Source of the DNA: Bacteroidales bacterium UBA6267
GTDB lineage: Bacteria; Bacteroidota; Bacteroidia; Bacteroidales; UBA1556
Length of the DNA stretch: 64,000 bases
Assembly (NCBI GenBank): GCA_002440745.1
Contig: DJVB01000063.1
Location: 43,319-107,318, forward strand
Direction: 5' to 3'
Made by a program: the position numbers and the translations under genes. Below the pieces are notes generated by a model that saw only the letters and a list, made by a program, of their open reading frames with translations, was not told the origin of the DNA and did no database searches. Below, one piece after another: positions 8,559 through 18,366 of this stretch (positions are counted from its first letter, which is position 1; every line of letters begins with the position of its first letter).

Positions 8559-9953
8559 ATGGAAAAGAAAAAAGTTCTTAATGCTTCTGGAAGTAAAACT
8601 CCTTTAAAAATCATTGCCGGAGTGCTAATTGCAATTATATTGCTTATCCCCATGCAAATGATAGAAAATCTGATTCTTGAACGCTCAGATTTACACGACG
8701 ATGTGGTTAAAACCATCTGCCGCGATTGGGGCGAAGAGCAAACCCTCAAAGGACCCTTTTTGATTGTGCCTATCAAAGATTCCGAATTTGCAAATGTGGT
8801 GACTTATTATAATCAAAATGGAGTTCAGAAAAGATCATCGGATGATGTAGAGATGATTTTTACTCCTGACCAACTTAATATTTTAACTGAAACCAAGCCT
8901 ATTTTTAAACATCGTGGCATTTATAAATATGTGGTTTACACCTCTGATATTCAGATTAAGGGAGATTTTAGCGACTTAGATTTGGCCGATATAAAACATA
9001 AAAACCGATCAGTAAACTCAGATGATTTGGATTGGGCCAAGGCAAAACTCAAATTCGATATTACCGATGCTAAAGGTATTTCTGGCGAAACCAAAATCGA
9101 TTGGAATCGCTCAACATCAGCTATTAAACCCATCAATAATTCACAAAATAATAATGAAGAAGGTTTCTATTGCGATGTGAATGTGGATACATTATTGAAA
9201 AATAGTTTTGTGGCCACTATTAAACTCAAAGGAAGTCAGAGTTTGCATTTTATTCCTGTGGGCAAAATCACCAATATCGATATGAATACCTTTTGGGAAT
9301 CGCCCAAATTCGTTGGCAATTACTCTCCCGATTCTTCCCATTTCGATGGCAATAACTATAAATCCTCTTGGAGTATTTCACAACTTGCTCGCCCCATTCC
9401 AAACTCCTGGCTGTCAAATGCATCTCCGTCTCTATCGGGCTACTCGCTTGGTGTAGAAATGATTGAGCCTGTGGATAAATATCAGCAGACTTTGCGCTCA
9501 GCTAAATATTCCATTCTGTTTATAATTCTGAGCTTTCTAACCATTTTCTTTTCTGAGTTTTTCGCAAAAAAGGACACCAATATTTTGCAATATCTCCTCA
9601 TTGGTCTGGCGCTGGTTTTATTCTACTCAATTCTACTATCGCTCACCGAGCAAATGAATTTCGCCTTTGCCTACCTTATTTCTGCCGCTGCCATTATTGG
9701 TTTGGTAACCATTTATTCCCATAGCATTTTCAAGAGTTTCAAAACCACTTCCATCATGTTTAGCTTTTGGGTAATACTTTATTCATTCTTGTATTTCGTG
9801 CTTCAACTTGAAGATTTTGCACTACTTGCTGGCAATATTGGCTTGTTTATTATTCTCGCTTTTGTGATGTATTTTTCAAGGAAAATAAGCTTTGCAAATA
9901 CAACTAAAAAGATTGAAAATGAAATTATTATAGATAATGGTGATTTGTTATGA
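8559..9953 (+). CDS. creD: Inner-membrane protein CreD
   Basis: 464 residues. One N-terminal helix (about 17-40) is followed by a large extracytoplasmic domain with the CreD hallmark RDWGEEQTLKGPFLIVPI (about 57-74) and then a membrane domain of five or six helices from about residue 320. The length is normal for CreD. In Enterobacteria and Stenotrophomonas CreD is induced by the CreBC system and supports envelope integrity and beta-lactam or colicin tolerance; here no creBC is present and control probably falls to the adjacent winged-helix protein. The stop overlaps the next start (ATGA). A class D beta-lactamase is encoded in the window at 42743 but far away. Confidence 0.92.
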   Translation: MEKKKVLNASGSKTPLKIIAGVLIAIILLIPMQMIENLILERSDLHDDVVKTICRDWGEEQTLKGPFLIVPIKDSEFANVVTYYNQNGVQKRSSDDVEMIFTPDQLNILTETKPIFKHRGIYKYVVYTSDIQIKGDFSDLDLADIKHKNRSVNSDDLDWAKAKLKFDITDAKGISGETKIDWNRSTSAIKPINNSQNNNEEGFYCDVNVDTLLKNSFVATIKLKGSQSLHFIPVGKITNIDMNTFWESPKFVGNYSPDSSHFDGNNYKSSWSISQLARPIPNSWLSNASPSLSGYSLGVEMIEPVDKYQQTLRSAKYSILFIILSFLTIFFSEFFAKKDTNILQYLLIGLALVLFYSILLSLTEQMNFAFAYLISAAAIIGLVTIYSHSIFKSFKTTSIMFSFWVILYSFLYFVLQLEDFALLAGNIGLFIILAFVMYFSRKISFANTTKKIENEIIIDNGDLL

Positions 9954-10639
9954 ACTCAGACTGGATTGAAAATTTGGAGGAGATACTAACTCTAATTGGA
10001 GTAGTTTTCATAGGAGCAATTATAGCCCTATTAATCAATATTGACATTAATTTATTTGGGGAATTCGATCATAAAAATCTGTATATTTCAAATGGAATTG
10101 TCTTATTGTATTGGGCTTTAATTTCCTATGCAAAAACTCTTAAGGATGATTTTTCTTTAAAAATAATATTTCCTGTTCCAAGCTTTTTACTTATTGCAAT
10201 GCTATCGATAATTGGAGTATTTATCGGGCTTGGCGAAGAAATGCTAGAGTTTTCAAAACCAATTCCTTTATTATTCATTTCATTAACATCAATTTCATTA
10301 TTCTTATTTTCGATAAAGAACTTTTATGATGAACAATATTTGAAAATATTATACTTTGTTATTGGAATCCTCCTCCCATTTCTAATTCTATTTGGACTTC
10401 CTTTTGCTTTTTTTGGAGTTGTGGCTGCTTTCATAATTCCTTCTTGTGCCCTGCCTGCATTTGTTCCAATAATCCATGCTATTATTTTCATCATTTTAAT
10501 TATAAAAGCAAATTCGGGAAAGGAAAGAATCCTCTCTTTTTATGGAATGAGTATATCTGTTCTATTTTCACTAATATTAATAATTCTAATACACAATGAA
10601 TGGATAAACGGAGCAATAATATTTAAATACATATTCTAA
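9950..10639 (+). CDS. Polytopic membrane protein, unknown function, coupled to creD
   Basis: 229 residues, about seven hydrophobic helices covering most of the chain, rich in Ile, Leu and Phe, with few charged residues. No signature motif is seen. The start codon overlaps the creD stop by four bases, indicating translational coupling, so it probably works in the same envelope process. It could be a creD-associated accessory protein, but I recognise no family. Confidence 0.75.
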   Translation: MNSDWIENLEEILTLIGVVFIGAIIALLINIDINLFGEFDHKNLYISNGIVLLYWALISYAKTLKDDFSLKIIFPVPSFLLIAMLSIIGVFIGLGEEMLEFSKPIPLLFISLTSISLFLFSIKNFYDEQYLKILYFVIGILLPFLILFGLPFAFFGVVAAFIIPSCALPAFVPIIHAIIFIILIIKANSGKERILSFYGMSISVLFSLILIILIHNEWINGAIIFKYIF

Positions 10640-10763
10640 TGGAAAAATTTAAGAGGAAAATTAACCACAAAAAACTCAAGGTTATGACACAAAACACAAA
10701 GGGTAATCTGCAAACAGATATAAGTTTAACAATTTAACAATACAGCTATTTAACTGTTCAACA

Positions 10764-11162
10764 ATGAAAAACCTCAATAAATACAAAATCACAGCAATAT
10801 ATATTCTACTGATAATCACTATAATAACCGTGGTAGATTCCGGCGTTACTGCTGGATTTAGAAGCTGGCTTAAAGTCGCTATTCCCCATCTCGACAAATT
10901 CGGACATTTCTTCGGAATGGGCATGCTTGCTTTTTTGCTGAACAATTTGTTTCACAAAAGCAAAACTTCAAAAATAACCCTCGCGAGTTTTGCAGGGGTA
11001 ATGATAGCATGTCCGCTGAGTACCATCGAAGAATTCAGCCAAAAAATGCTCACTTACCGAAGTTTTAGTTATGGGGACTTAGCAGCTAACTACTTGGGGA
11101 TTATAGTCTTCACGCTGGTTTTCTTTTGGGTTTTGAAAAAGGAGAAAATCCGAAAAATATAA
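10764..11162 (+). CDS. VanZ-like family membrane protein
   Basis: 132 residues with four predicted helices and the VanZ-like signature: DKFGHFFGMGMLAFLL (about 47-62) followed by a conserved acidic segment STIEEFSQKML and FSYGDLAANYLGIIV near the C-terminus. VanZ proteins confer low-level teicoplanin resistance in enterococci, but most members have no known role. The ATG at 10764 follows a degenerate run of TTTAACAAT-like units (10727-10763) and no good promoter. The gene ends 29 bases before the radical SAM ATG, so the two may be co-transcribed. Confidence 0.85.
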   Translation: MKNLNKYKITAIYILLIITIITVVDSGVTAGFRSWLKVAIPHLDKFGHFFGMGMLAFLLNNLFHKSKTSKITLASFAGVMIACPLSTIEEFSQKMLTYRSFSYGDLAANYLGIIVFTLVFFWVLKKEKIRKI

Positions 11163-11191
11163 TATTTCGGAATACAATAAATAAAAGGATT

Positions 11192-12661
11192 ATGAAAGTT
11201 AAGCTTATATTGCCATCACTAACTGAAGCAAAATCAGCGTTTTGGCGTCCCATAAAATATTCACTATTTCCACCCATCGGTTTAGCTACATTGGCTGCCT
11301 ATCTCGATGAGAATGACGAAGTTGAGCTTCAAGACCAACATGTTGAGAAGCTCTATTTAGATGACTCACCAGATTTGGTTGTTATTCAAGTTTATATTAC
11401 CAATGCAAAAAGAGCTTACACAATTGCTGATCAATATCGAGCAAGGGGGGTTTTTGTGGCAATGGGCGGATTGCATGTTACTTCTTTACCTGAAGAAGCT
11501 CAACCTCATGCAGATGCCATTTTCATTGGTCCAGGAGAACAAACTTTCTCTGAGTTTTTGAGAGATTTTAGAAATAAAAAACCAAAACAAAGATATTATT
11601 CAATAGATGGCAGAACAATAGAGAATCAACCTCCAATTCGTCGCGACTTAATAAAACGAGATAAATATCTGGTACCTAACTCCTTGGTAATTTCAAGAGG
11701 TTGTCCACATCATTGCGATTTCTGCTATAAAGATGCGTTTTTCAAAGGAGGTAAATCATTTTATACCCAAAGAGTTGACGAGATTTTAACTGAAATTGAC
11801 CGACTAAAAGGAAAGCATTTATACTTTTTGGATGATCATCTTTTGGGTAGTCCAAAGTTAGCCTCCGAACTATTTGAGGGAATGAAAGGAATGGGACGAG
11901 TTTTTCAGGGCGCAGCAACCGTTCATTCTATTTTGAATGGCAACCTAATTGAAAAAGCAGCTAAAGCCGGATTGAGATCGGTTTTTGTGGGATTTGAAAC
12001 TTTCTCTCCTGAAAATCTTCGCCAATCAAATAAATATCAAAATCTTAAACAGAACTATGAAATTGCTGTTCAGCGCCTACATAATCTTGGAATAATGATT
12101 AATGGGAGTTTTGTTTTTGGGCTTGATGCCGACGACAAAGATGTTTTCAAAAGAACAGTGGATTGGGGCGTTGAAAATGCAATAACAACCTCAACCTACC
12201 ACATTTTGACCCCTTATCCCGGAACAAAACTTTATGCAGATATGCAAAACGTCAATCGGATTCTCACAAATGATTGGGATTTATACGACACTCGTCATGT
12301 GGTTTATAAAACCAATTTGCTAACTGCTAATGAATTAGAAGTTGGGTATCATTGGGCTTATGATAATTTTTATAGTTGGTCCAATATTTTCAAAGCATCT
12401 TTTTCGCATGAAACCATCAAACATCAGCTCAAGCATTTATTCTATACCGGTGGCTGGAAAAAATTTGAAAGTTTTTGGAATATTATTATCAATACCGGCG
12501 GTTTGAAAATACTGCTTCCAATTCTTGAACTCTTACTCTCTGAAATTAAGAGCGAACCAGAAATACTTTCAAATTGGGATTCTAAACAGTTTTCAACTCC
12601 AAAAACCATAAACTCTATCAATAATTCAACTGTATATCAATCTGTAAAATCTACAATTTAG
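11192..12661 (+). CDS. B12-binding-domain radical SAM protein
   Basis: 489 residues from the ATG at 11192, chosen because the longer reading frame back to 11126 overlaps the VanZ-like gene and lacks homology-like sequence. Residues about 1-130 form a cobalamin-binding Rossmann domain (PPIGLATLAAYL at the start, MGGLHVTSLPEEA and FIGPGEQTF later). The radical SAM core carries RGCPHHCDFCY with the cluster cysteines C171, C175 and C178 (CxxxCxxC), then the GFETF and TPYPGTKLY blocks. Such enzymes methylate or rearrange unactivated carbons; hopanoid methylases and many methyltransferases share this layout, but nothing here identifies the substrate. No clear partner enzyme is adjacent. Confidence 0.88.
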   Translation: MKVKLILPSLTEAKSAFWRPIKYSLFPPIGLATLAAYLDENDEVELQDQHVEKLYLDDSPDLVVIQVYITNAKRAYTIADQYRARGVFVAMGGLHVTSLPEEAQPHADAIFIGPGEQTFSEFLRDFRNKKPKQRYYSIDGRTIENQPPIRRDLIKRDKYLVPNSLVISRGCPHHCDFCYKDAFFKGGKSFYTQRVDEILTEIDRLKGKHLYFLDDHLLGSPKLASELFEGMKGMGRVFQGAATVHSILNGNLIEKAAKAGLRSVFVGFETFSPENLRQSNKYQNLKQNYEIAVQRLHNLGIMINGSFVFGLDADDKDVFKRTVDWGVENAITTSTYHILTPYPGTKLYADMQNVNRILTNDWDLYDTRHVVYKTNLLTANELEVGYHWAYDNFYSWSNIFKASFSHETIKHQLKHLFYTGGWKKFESFWNIIINTGGLKILLPILELLLSEIKSEPEILSNWDSKQFSTPKTINSINNSTVYQSVKSTI

Positions 12662-12712
12662 TAAATTTACTTTGTATCAATTCAATAATTTACCAATAAA
12701 ACAGTTTAACCT

Positions 12713-13435
12713 ATGAAAAACCTTTCTCAACGTATCCTTGCCCTCACAATCTTCAGCATTGCAATGGGGCTTTTAGAAGCGGCGGTAGTTGTTTATCTTC
12801 GTGAGCTTTATTACCCAATGGGCTTTTCTTTTCCTCTGATACCAATCGACAAACCTCTGATAGCCATTACTGAGATGCTCAGAGAAGCAGCAACCTTAGT
12901 GATGCTTGTGGGGGTGGGTTACCTTTTCGGGCAAAACTTCATCCAACGATTTGCAGGATTTCTACTAAGCTTTGCCATCTGGGACATTTTCTATTATGTT
13001 TTCCTAAAAATACTGCTCAACTGGCCTGAAAGTTTTTTCACTTGGGATGTGCTTTTTCTGCTTCCTGTCACATGGGCAGGCCCTGTATTAGCTCCTATAA
13101 TTATTTCATTAACAATGATTTATTATGCTTATATCTTTCTTAAGACAGATTACGCTTTTCCCAAATCGAGGTTATCCCTTAAACATTGGATTATTCTTCT
13201 TATTCCAACATCAATTGTTTTTCTTTCATTCATTTGGGATCCAATGATTTATCTAATTGAACAATTTGGCTTCATTTCTATATTTTCTCTCACTGAAGAA
13301 AAACTATTGTCGGGTTTAAGCACTTACATCCCAACTCACTTCAATTGGCCACTTTTTATCATTGGAGAAATAGGTTTATTGATATTTATCTTGTGCTATC
13401 ATCGTTTCAAAATTAAAAATTTTAAAATTAATTAA
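12713..13435 (+). CDS. Polytopic membrane protein, unknown
   Basis: 240 residues with about six hydrophobic segments. It begins MKNLSQRILALTIFSIAMGLLEAAVVVYLRELYYP and contains a conserved-looking MLREAATLVMLVGVGYLFGQNFIQRFAGFLLSFAIWDIFYYVFLK region, where charged residues (E, R, D) lie within helices. I do not recognise a family with certainty. It follows the radical SAM gene by 51 bases and ends against the lnt gene on the other strand, with a terminator hairpin between. Confidence 0.75.
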   Translation: MKNLSQRILALTIFSIAMGLLEAAVVVYLRELYYPMGFSFPLIPIDKPLIAITEMLREAATLVMLVGVGYLFGQNFIQRFAGFLLSFAIWDIFYYVFLKILLNWPESFFTWDVLFLLPVTWAGPVLAPIIISLTMIYYAYIFLKTDYAFPKSRLSLKHWIILLIPTSIVFLSFIWDPMIYLIEQFGFISIFSLTEEKLLSGLSTYIPTHFNWPLFIIGEIGLLIFILCYHRFKIKNFKIN

Positions 13436-13452
13436 GCCACAAACATCGAATT

Positions 13453-13474
13453 TTTCCGGTCAACCGGAAATTTT
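13453..13474. terminator. Bidirectional intrinsic terminator between convergent genes
   Basis: TTTCCGGT-CA-ACCGGAAA at 13453-13470 is a perfect 8-bp stem flanked by T runs on the right (TTTT) and A/T-rich sequence on the left. It lies between the convergent stops at 13435 and 13512, so it can serve both transcripts. Confidence 0.7.
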
Positions 13475-13511
13475 ATAGGGTAATTTTTCCGATTTGCAAT
13501 AAAGATAAAAC

Positions 13512-15122
13512 TCAGATGCTTCGTTTTTTTCGCAACCGGAAACTTAAGGCCATAAGAAGTAAAAGCGCACTTAAAAATCCGGAAAGTCTTGCGATATAAT
13601 CGCCATAAACAACATAGAAAGTCTTTGATTCGTTGAGATTTACGGTTGCGCGGCAAACATCAGGCTCCCAATATTCTGTAGCCTGTTGATCATCACCTCT
13701 TTGATTGAAAAATCCGGAGATGCCCGTATTAGCGGAGCGAGCAACATCACGCCTGGTTTCGATAGCGCGAAGGCGAGCATATTCATAATGTTGCCTATGA
13801 CCGGGGGTATTTCCCCACCAACCGTCATTGGTGATGATTCCTAACAGATTAGCACCGTTGCGCACATATCCTGTAACAAACTCGCCATAAATCGATTCGT
13901 AACATATAATTGGCCCGAGTTTCACATCTTTGAATTGAAAAACAGAGCGATCTTTACTTGTTCCTAAACTACCTGTTGCGCCTCCAAGGTCGATTGCCAT
14001 AGATTCAAGCGGTTTTAGCAAACGAGGGAAAGGCATCCTTTCTACCCCCGGAACCAATTTCGCTTTATGATAAAAATCCCATTTTCCGAAGGCATCAATA
14101 AAAGCAGCCGTGTTGTAATTTGCAAAATACCCTTCTCCATTATTTAAAACTTTGGCAGCAGCATCAATTTCAGCTCCTTCAGGAAATAGCACCCGAGTGC
14201 TTAATCCCATAACAATCGAAGTTTGATAGGTTTCAACAAAACGCTGCATGGAATCATAAACTGATGTCAGAGGAAAATCGGCCTCCCACATAGTATAAGC
14301 AATGCTCGACTCAGGGAATAAAACCATATCCACCTCAGCATCAGTTTTTTGACGTGCTAAGGTGAGCATATTATTAAGCAATTGTGGAATTGGAGTACTA
14401 TACTCTTCATTATAAGGATCTATATCCGGCTGAACCACCACGATCTCAGCAGTTTTTCCTTGAGGTTGATAATTGTGATAGGATATGAGCGAAATAATTA
14501 ATGGAATGAAAATCAATAATATAAAAGGAATTAAACGAAAAACGGAAGCTTTGATATTTCTTTCATAAATCCACTTTTTAAGCGCATGCCATCCCACAAT
14601 ATTTGCAGCAAAAATCCATATTGCGCCCCCGAAGGAACCGGTAAACTCATACCATTGAATCCATTGATAATCAGAAGCAAAGACATTCCCTAGATTAAGC
14701 CATGACCAAGTCAAATCCCAATCTTGATGCAGATACTCAAAACTTATCCAAATGGCCGGAAGGGCAAAATAGCCAAAACCTTTGAAGAACACATTTCGTC
14801 TCACAAAATGCCAAACACCAAAAGTAATACTCATGAAAATACTATTAAGAACGAAAGCCAAAATCGACCCAATATCCGTGGAATTATAAATCCAAAACGT
14901 GGTGAGGACATTCCAAATTAAAAAGCCGGGAAAAGCAAAAAGCACAATTGCATTCCGACCGAAAAGATTAGGATTGCGAAAGATATAATCTTGCAACCAA
15001 AGCATTGGAATCCAAGCTATAAAAGCCAAAAAACTAAGTCCCCTTTCAGGCCAAGCCGCTGCCATCAAAAGTCCGAAAGCAATGGATAAAAGAAAAAGTT
15101 GATATTTACGAAGTGCAACCAT
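13512..15122 (-). CDS. lnt: Apolipoprotein N-acyltransferase
   Basis: 536 residues: six or so N-terminal membrane helices (about 1-200) followed by a periplasmic nitrilase-fold domain. The catalytic Glu-Lys-Cys triad is visible in VLFPESSIAY (Glu), KAKLVPGVERMP (Lys) and GPIICYESIYGEF (Cys). A final helix lies near the C-terminus. Lnt adds the third acyl chain to lipoproteins after Lgt and LspA, which fits the many SxC-lipobox proteins in this window. The ATG at 15122 is preceded by TAGTTTTG (15146 to 15139 on the reverse strand). It is divergent from the export trio at 15372. Confidence 0.96.
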   Translation of the reverse strand: MVALRKYQLFLLSIAFGLLMAAAWPERGLSFLAFIAWIPMLWLQDYIFRNPNLFGRNAIVLFAFPGFLIWNVLTTFWIYNSTDIGSILAFVLNSIFMSITFGVWHFVRRNVFFKGFGYFALPAIWISFEYLHQDWDLTWSWLNLGNVFASDYQWIQWYEFTGSFGGAIWIFAANIVGWHALKKWIYERNIKASVFRLIPFILLIFIPLIISLISYHNYQPQGKTAEIVVVQPDIDPYNEEYSTPIPQLLNNMLTLARQKTDAEVDMVLFPESSIAYTMWEADFPLTSVYDSMQRFVETYQTSIVMGLSTRVLFPEGAEIDAAAKVLNNGEGYFANYNTAAFIDAFGKWDFYHKAKLVPGVERMPFPRLLKPLESMAIDLGGATGSLGTSKDRSVFQFKDVKLGPIICYESIYGEFVTGYVRNGANLLGIITNDGWWGNTPGHRQHYEYARLRAIETRRDVARSANTGISGFFNQRGDDQQATEYWEPDVCRATVNLNESKTFYVVYGDYIARLSGFLSALLLLMALSFRLRKKRSI

Positions 15123-15138
15123 AGCTATAAAATTTGGC

Positions 15139-15171
15139 CAAAACTAAGATTTTTTAGTCCTTGTAAAGCAA
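15139..15171 (-). promoter_or_regulatory. Promoter of lnt
   Basis: On the reverse strand TTG (15171-15169), 22 bases, then TAGTTTTG (15146-15139) fit the TAnnTTTG promoter. Start of transcription would fall about 10 bases before the ATG at 15122. Confidence 0.5.
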
Positions 15172-15324
15172 GAGAAAAACCTGAAAGAACAAAATTTATC
15201 TTAATAAACTCTGACTCCTTCTAATGGTCATAACAAACTAATAATCCAAAACATAAAATAAAAGTCCATTTTTGAAAATTTACTCTATTCACGAAGCGGG
15301 TTACTTATTTTTAACAATTCTAAA

Positions 15325-15355
15325 TTGAAAATATATGAACTGCAACTTAATTTTG
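15325..15355 (+). promoter_or_regulatory. Promoter of the export trio
   Basis: TTG at 15325-15327, 20 bases, then TAATTTTG at 15348-15355 match the phylum consensus. The predicted transcription start (about 15362) leaves only some ten bases before the TTG start codon at 15372. Confidence 0.6.
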
Positions 15356-15371
15356 CAACCTAAATTTAAAA

Positions 15372-17000
15372 TTGAGTTTCTTGAAACCCATTAACAGATT
15401 TTGGAATCTACTAAAGCTCTATAAAGCAGACCTTAAGCAAATTTATATTTATGCCATTTTAAGTGGCATAGTAAATCTTTCCTTACCTATTGGCATCCAA
15501 GCAATTATCAACTTCATCCAGATGGGAGAAATTAGCACCTCATGGATTTTATTGGTTATTTTTGTGCTGATTGGAATTGGGGCAACCGGAATGTTTCAGG
15601 TTTTGCAACTAAGACGTGTCGAAAATATTCAACAAGATTTGTTCGCCAGGTCGGCAATAGAGTTTACGTACAGACTCCCCAAGATTTCCGCCATTGATAC
15701 AGAAAAACAGCCAATGACGGACCTCTCGAATCGTTTTTTTGACACATTAACCATTCAAAAAGGACTGCCAAAGATTTTAATAGATTTCTCACTTTCGGCC
15801 TTTCAAATCATTTTTGGACTAATACTTTTAGCGGTTTACAGTCCATATTTCATACTATACGGAATTGCATTGGTTTTTATTTTATTGATCATTGGCAGAA
15901 TAATAGGACCTATAGGACTGAAAACCAGCTTAGAAGAAAGCAAATACAAATATAAAATTGCCTTTTGGCTCGATGAAGTTGCAAGATTGAATCTAAGTTT
16001 TAAGACATTTAGAAAAAATGGTATTCATTTAAAGAAAACCGATCAATTAACAAGCTCATATTTGACAGCCAGATTGAAACATTTTAAAATATTGCTGAGG
16101 CAATTCCACTATTTCATCGCTTTCAAAATTATAGTTGCAGCAGGCCTTTTAGTAATTGGTGGGGTTTTGGTTTTCAACCAGCAAATGTCTATAGGTCAAT
16201 TTGTTGCAGCAGAGATTATCATCATTATCATCATTAATTCCGTTGAAAAACTACTTTTTGCAATTGACACTATCTATGATGTTTTGACAGCTTTAGAAAA
16301 AATTGGGATTGTAACAGATTTGCCTTTAGATAGCGAAGATGGAAAAGCGAAACCTAAAGCAGACCAAGGGTTGCAAGTAGAAGTTAGAAACTTAGAATAC
16401 AAATTCCCTGATTCCTTCAACACACTTTTTCATGGTCTAAATTTTTTAGTAAAACCCGGAGAAAAATTGCTGATTAAAGGCAAAACCGGTGCAGGAAAAT
16501 CAACTTTAGCTCAACTTATTGCAGGTATTTATCAAGTTCAGGATGGGCAAATTTTGATCAATAATATTCCGGTTGAAAATTGGGATCGCGATGAATTTTA
16601 CAAATACGTTTCCATATCACTACCTAATAATCAGCTATTTGAAGGAACTCTTCGCGAAAACATATTTTTAGGAAATGTGATGTCGGACGAACAAATTGAA
16701 GAAATCCTCAAACAAGTTTATTTAGATGAATTTGTAAATAGTCAGTCCGAAGGAATTGACAGTTTAGTAACGGGAGTAGGAAAGAAAATTTCGCGATCAT
16801 TAGTGCAAAAGATTAAGATTGCACGAATTGTTGCTGCAAGTCCAAAGCTCGTAATACTTGAAGACCCGCTCCATTTTATAGATTCGCCGCAGAAAGAGCT
16901 GATTATAAAAAATTTAACTTCAAATAAAGATTGGACTTTGATAGTTATTTCCAACGAACCACGATGGGAAGAGTTTTGCAATCAAACCATTAAACTCTGA
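15372..17000 (+). CDS. ABC exporter-type permease/ATPase with eroded ATPase motifs
   Basis: 542 residues from a TTG start, chosen because the promoter at 15325-15355 leaves no upstream codon and the frame then opens into MSFLKPINRFW. Residues about 1-310 form a six-helix exporter membrane domain without a C39 peptidase; residues about 335-540 are a nucleotide-binding domain. Walker A (GKTGAGKST, K near 376) is intact, but the LSGGQ signature reads ISRSL, the Walker B D-E pair reads E-D (LVILEDPL), and the H-loop His is Asn (VISNEP). ATP hydrolysis is therefore probably weak or absent. With the HlyD- and TolC-type genes downstream it should form a type I-like envelope-spanning exporter of unknown cargo. 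Confidence 0.88.
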   Translation: MSFLKPINRFWNLLKLYKADLKQIYIYAILSGIVNLSLPIGIQAIINFIQMGEISTSWILLVIFVLIGIGATGMFQVLQLRRVENIQQDLFARSAIEFTYRLPKISAIDTEKQPMTDLSNRFFDTLTIQKGLPKILIDFSLSAFQIIFGLILLAVYSPYFILYGIALVFILLIIGRIIGPIGLKTSLEESKYKYKIAFWLDEVARLNLSFKTFRKNGIHLKKTDQLTSSYLTARLKHFKILLRQFHYFIAFKIIVAAGLLVIGGVLVFNQQMSIGQFVAAEIIIIIIINSVEKLLFAIDTIYDVLTALEKIGIVTDLPLDSEDGKAKPKADQGLQVEVRNLEYKFPDSFNTLFHGLNFLVKPGEKLLIKGKTGAGKSTLAQLIAGIYQVQDGQILINNIPVENWDRDEFYKYVSISLPNNQLFEGTLRENIFLGNVMSDEQIEEILKQVYLDEFVNSQSEGIDSLVTGVGKKISRSLVQKIKIARIVAASPKLVILEDPLHFIDSPQKELIIKNLTSNKDWTLIVISNEPRWEEFCNQTIKL

Positions 17001-17009
17001 TTAAGCAAT

Positions 17010-18365
17010 ATGTTGAACATTAGTAAAAATAGTATAAATCAATATATAAAATTCGAGGAGTTTGAATCCTTCAAAAACCTTTATTATAAAGATGGTAAAA
17101 AACCATTGAATTTGATCCTATTCATTTTCATTATACTCTTAGTGGTGATTATCTTCTTACCGTGGACACAAAATATTCAAACTCAAGGCTTTGTTAACGC
17201 AAGGAATCCTGAGCAAAGACCACAAGCCATTCAAACTGTAATTAGCGGAAAGATAGAATCTTGGTTTGTAAAGGAGGGAGATCGCGTAAAAAAGGGAGAT
17301 ACCATTTTGCAAATCAGTGAGATAAAGAGCGAATATTTCGACACAAATTTAGTTGAAAGAACCCAGGAGCAAATTGATGCGAAAGCGAGTTCATTAGAGT
17401 CTTACCAATTAAAAATCAATGCTTTGGAAAGGCAATACAATTCCTTAGAATCGGCTAAAAACCTGAAGCAAAAACAGATACAGATTAAGATTCGACAAAT
17501 TCGTAATCAAATATCTATTGACAGCATGAATTTGACGACAATTATAAACGAACACGCTATCGCGCTAAATCAGCAAGAACGAGTTAAAGAACTATATGAT
17601 AAGGGATTAAAATCGCTTTCGGAATTACAGGAAAAGCAAGTAAAATATCAGCAGATGTCGGCAAAGTTAGTGATGCAAGAAAACAAATTGTTGAACGAGC
17701 AAAACGAACTTACCAACTATTTTATAGAATTGTCGAGGATTGAGCAAGAGTATTTTGACAAAATGACTAAATCGCAATCGGAACGGCAGTCGGCCATTTC
17801 GGAGCAATTGAACACTGAAGCCATAATTGCCAAACTTCGCAACGAACTCGCTAATTATCAGATGAGAAAAAACCAATATTTCGTTTTGGCTCCGCAAGAT
17901 GGGTTTATCACCCACACACTAAATCAAGGTATTGGAGAAATTATCAAGGAAGGTGCTGAAGTTGCCACCATTTCACCATCAGAATCACAATTGGCCGTTG
18001 AGCTTTATATCAAGCCGCAAGACTTACCCCTTATTGAAAATGGTCAAAAAGTCAGGATGCAATTTGATGGATGGCCGGCATTTGTGATAAGTGGCTGGCC
18101 CGAGGCAACAACCGGAGTTTTTGAGGGAAATGTGGTTGTTGTCGATCAATTCATTGGTGAAAATGGTTATTATAGAGCGATAATTAGTCCAGACACTTCA
18201 AGCAAAGCATGGCCTGAAAACTTGCGAATTGGAACAGGCGTGAGAGCGTTTATTCTACTAAATCAAGTGCCGGTTTGGTATGAGATATGGCGAAAACTAA
18301 ATGGATTTCCTGCTGACTTTTATAATAATGGTTCTAAGATTAAAAAACAAAAAGAGGCATATTGA
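17010..18365 (+). CDS. HlyD-family membrane fusion (periplasmic adaptor) protein
   Basis: 451 residues. One N-terminal helix (about 35-55), a split biotinyl-lipoyl domain (QTVISGKIESWFVKEGDRVKKGD at about 73-95 and DGFITHTLNQGIGEIIKEGAEVATI further on) and a long glutamine- and lysine-rich coiled coil (about 110-290) are the standard HlyD/EmrA layout. The adaptor bridges the inner-membrane ABC protein and the outer-membrane channel. It starts 9 bases after the ABC gene and its stop is 1 base before the TolC-like ATG, so the three are one operon. Confidence 0.93.
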   Translation: MLNISKNSINQYIKFEEFESFKNLYYKDGKKPLNLILFIFIILLVVIIFLPWTQNIQTQGFVNARNPEQRPQAIQTVISGKIESWFVKEGDRVKKGDTILQISEIKSEYFDTNLVERTQEQIDAKASSLESYQLKINALERQYNSLESAKNLKQKQIQIKIRQIRNQISIDSMNLTTIINEHAIALNQQERVKELYDKGLKSLSELQEKQVKYQQMSAKLVMQENKLLNEQNELTNYFIELSRIEQEYFDKMTKSQSERQSAISEQLNTEAIIAKLRNELANYQMRKNQYFVLAPQDGFITHTLNQGIGEIIKEGAEVATISPSESQLAVELYIKPQDLPLIENGQKVRMQFDGWPAFVISGWPEATTGVFEGNVVVVDQFIGENGYYRAIISPDTSSKAWPENLRIGTGVRAFILLNQVPVWYEIWRKLNGFPADFYNNGSKIKKQKEAY

Positions 18366-18366
18366 T

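Noticed and set aside
10725..10763. TTTAACAAT-like units before the VanZ-like gene
   Set aside because: Degenerate AT-rich sequence of a sort common in such spacers; spacing is irregular and no array or operator can be defined.
11126..11191. Earlier ATG for the B12-radical SAM gene
   Set aside because: It lies inside the VanZ-like gene and adds 22 unrelated residues before the natural MKVKLILPS start.
15372..17000. Bacteriocin-processing ABC exporter
   Set aside because: No N-terminal C39 peptidase domain and no small GG-leader precursor gene nearby.
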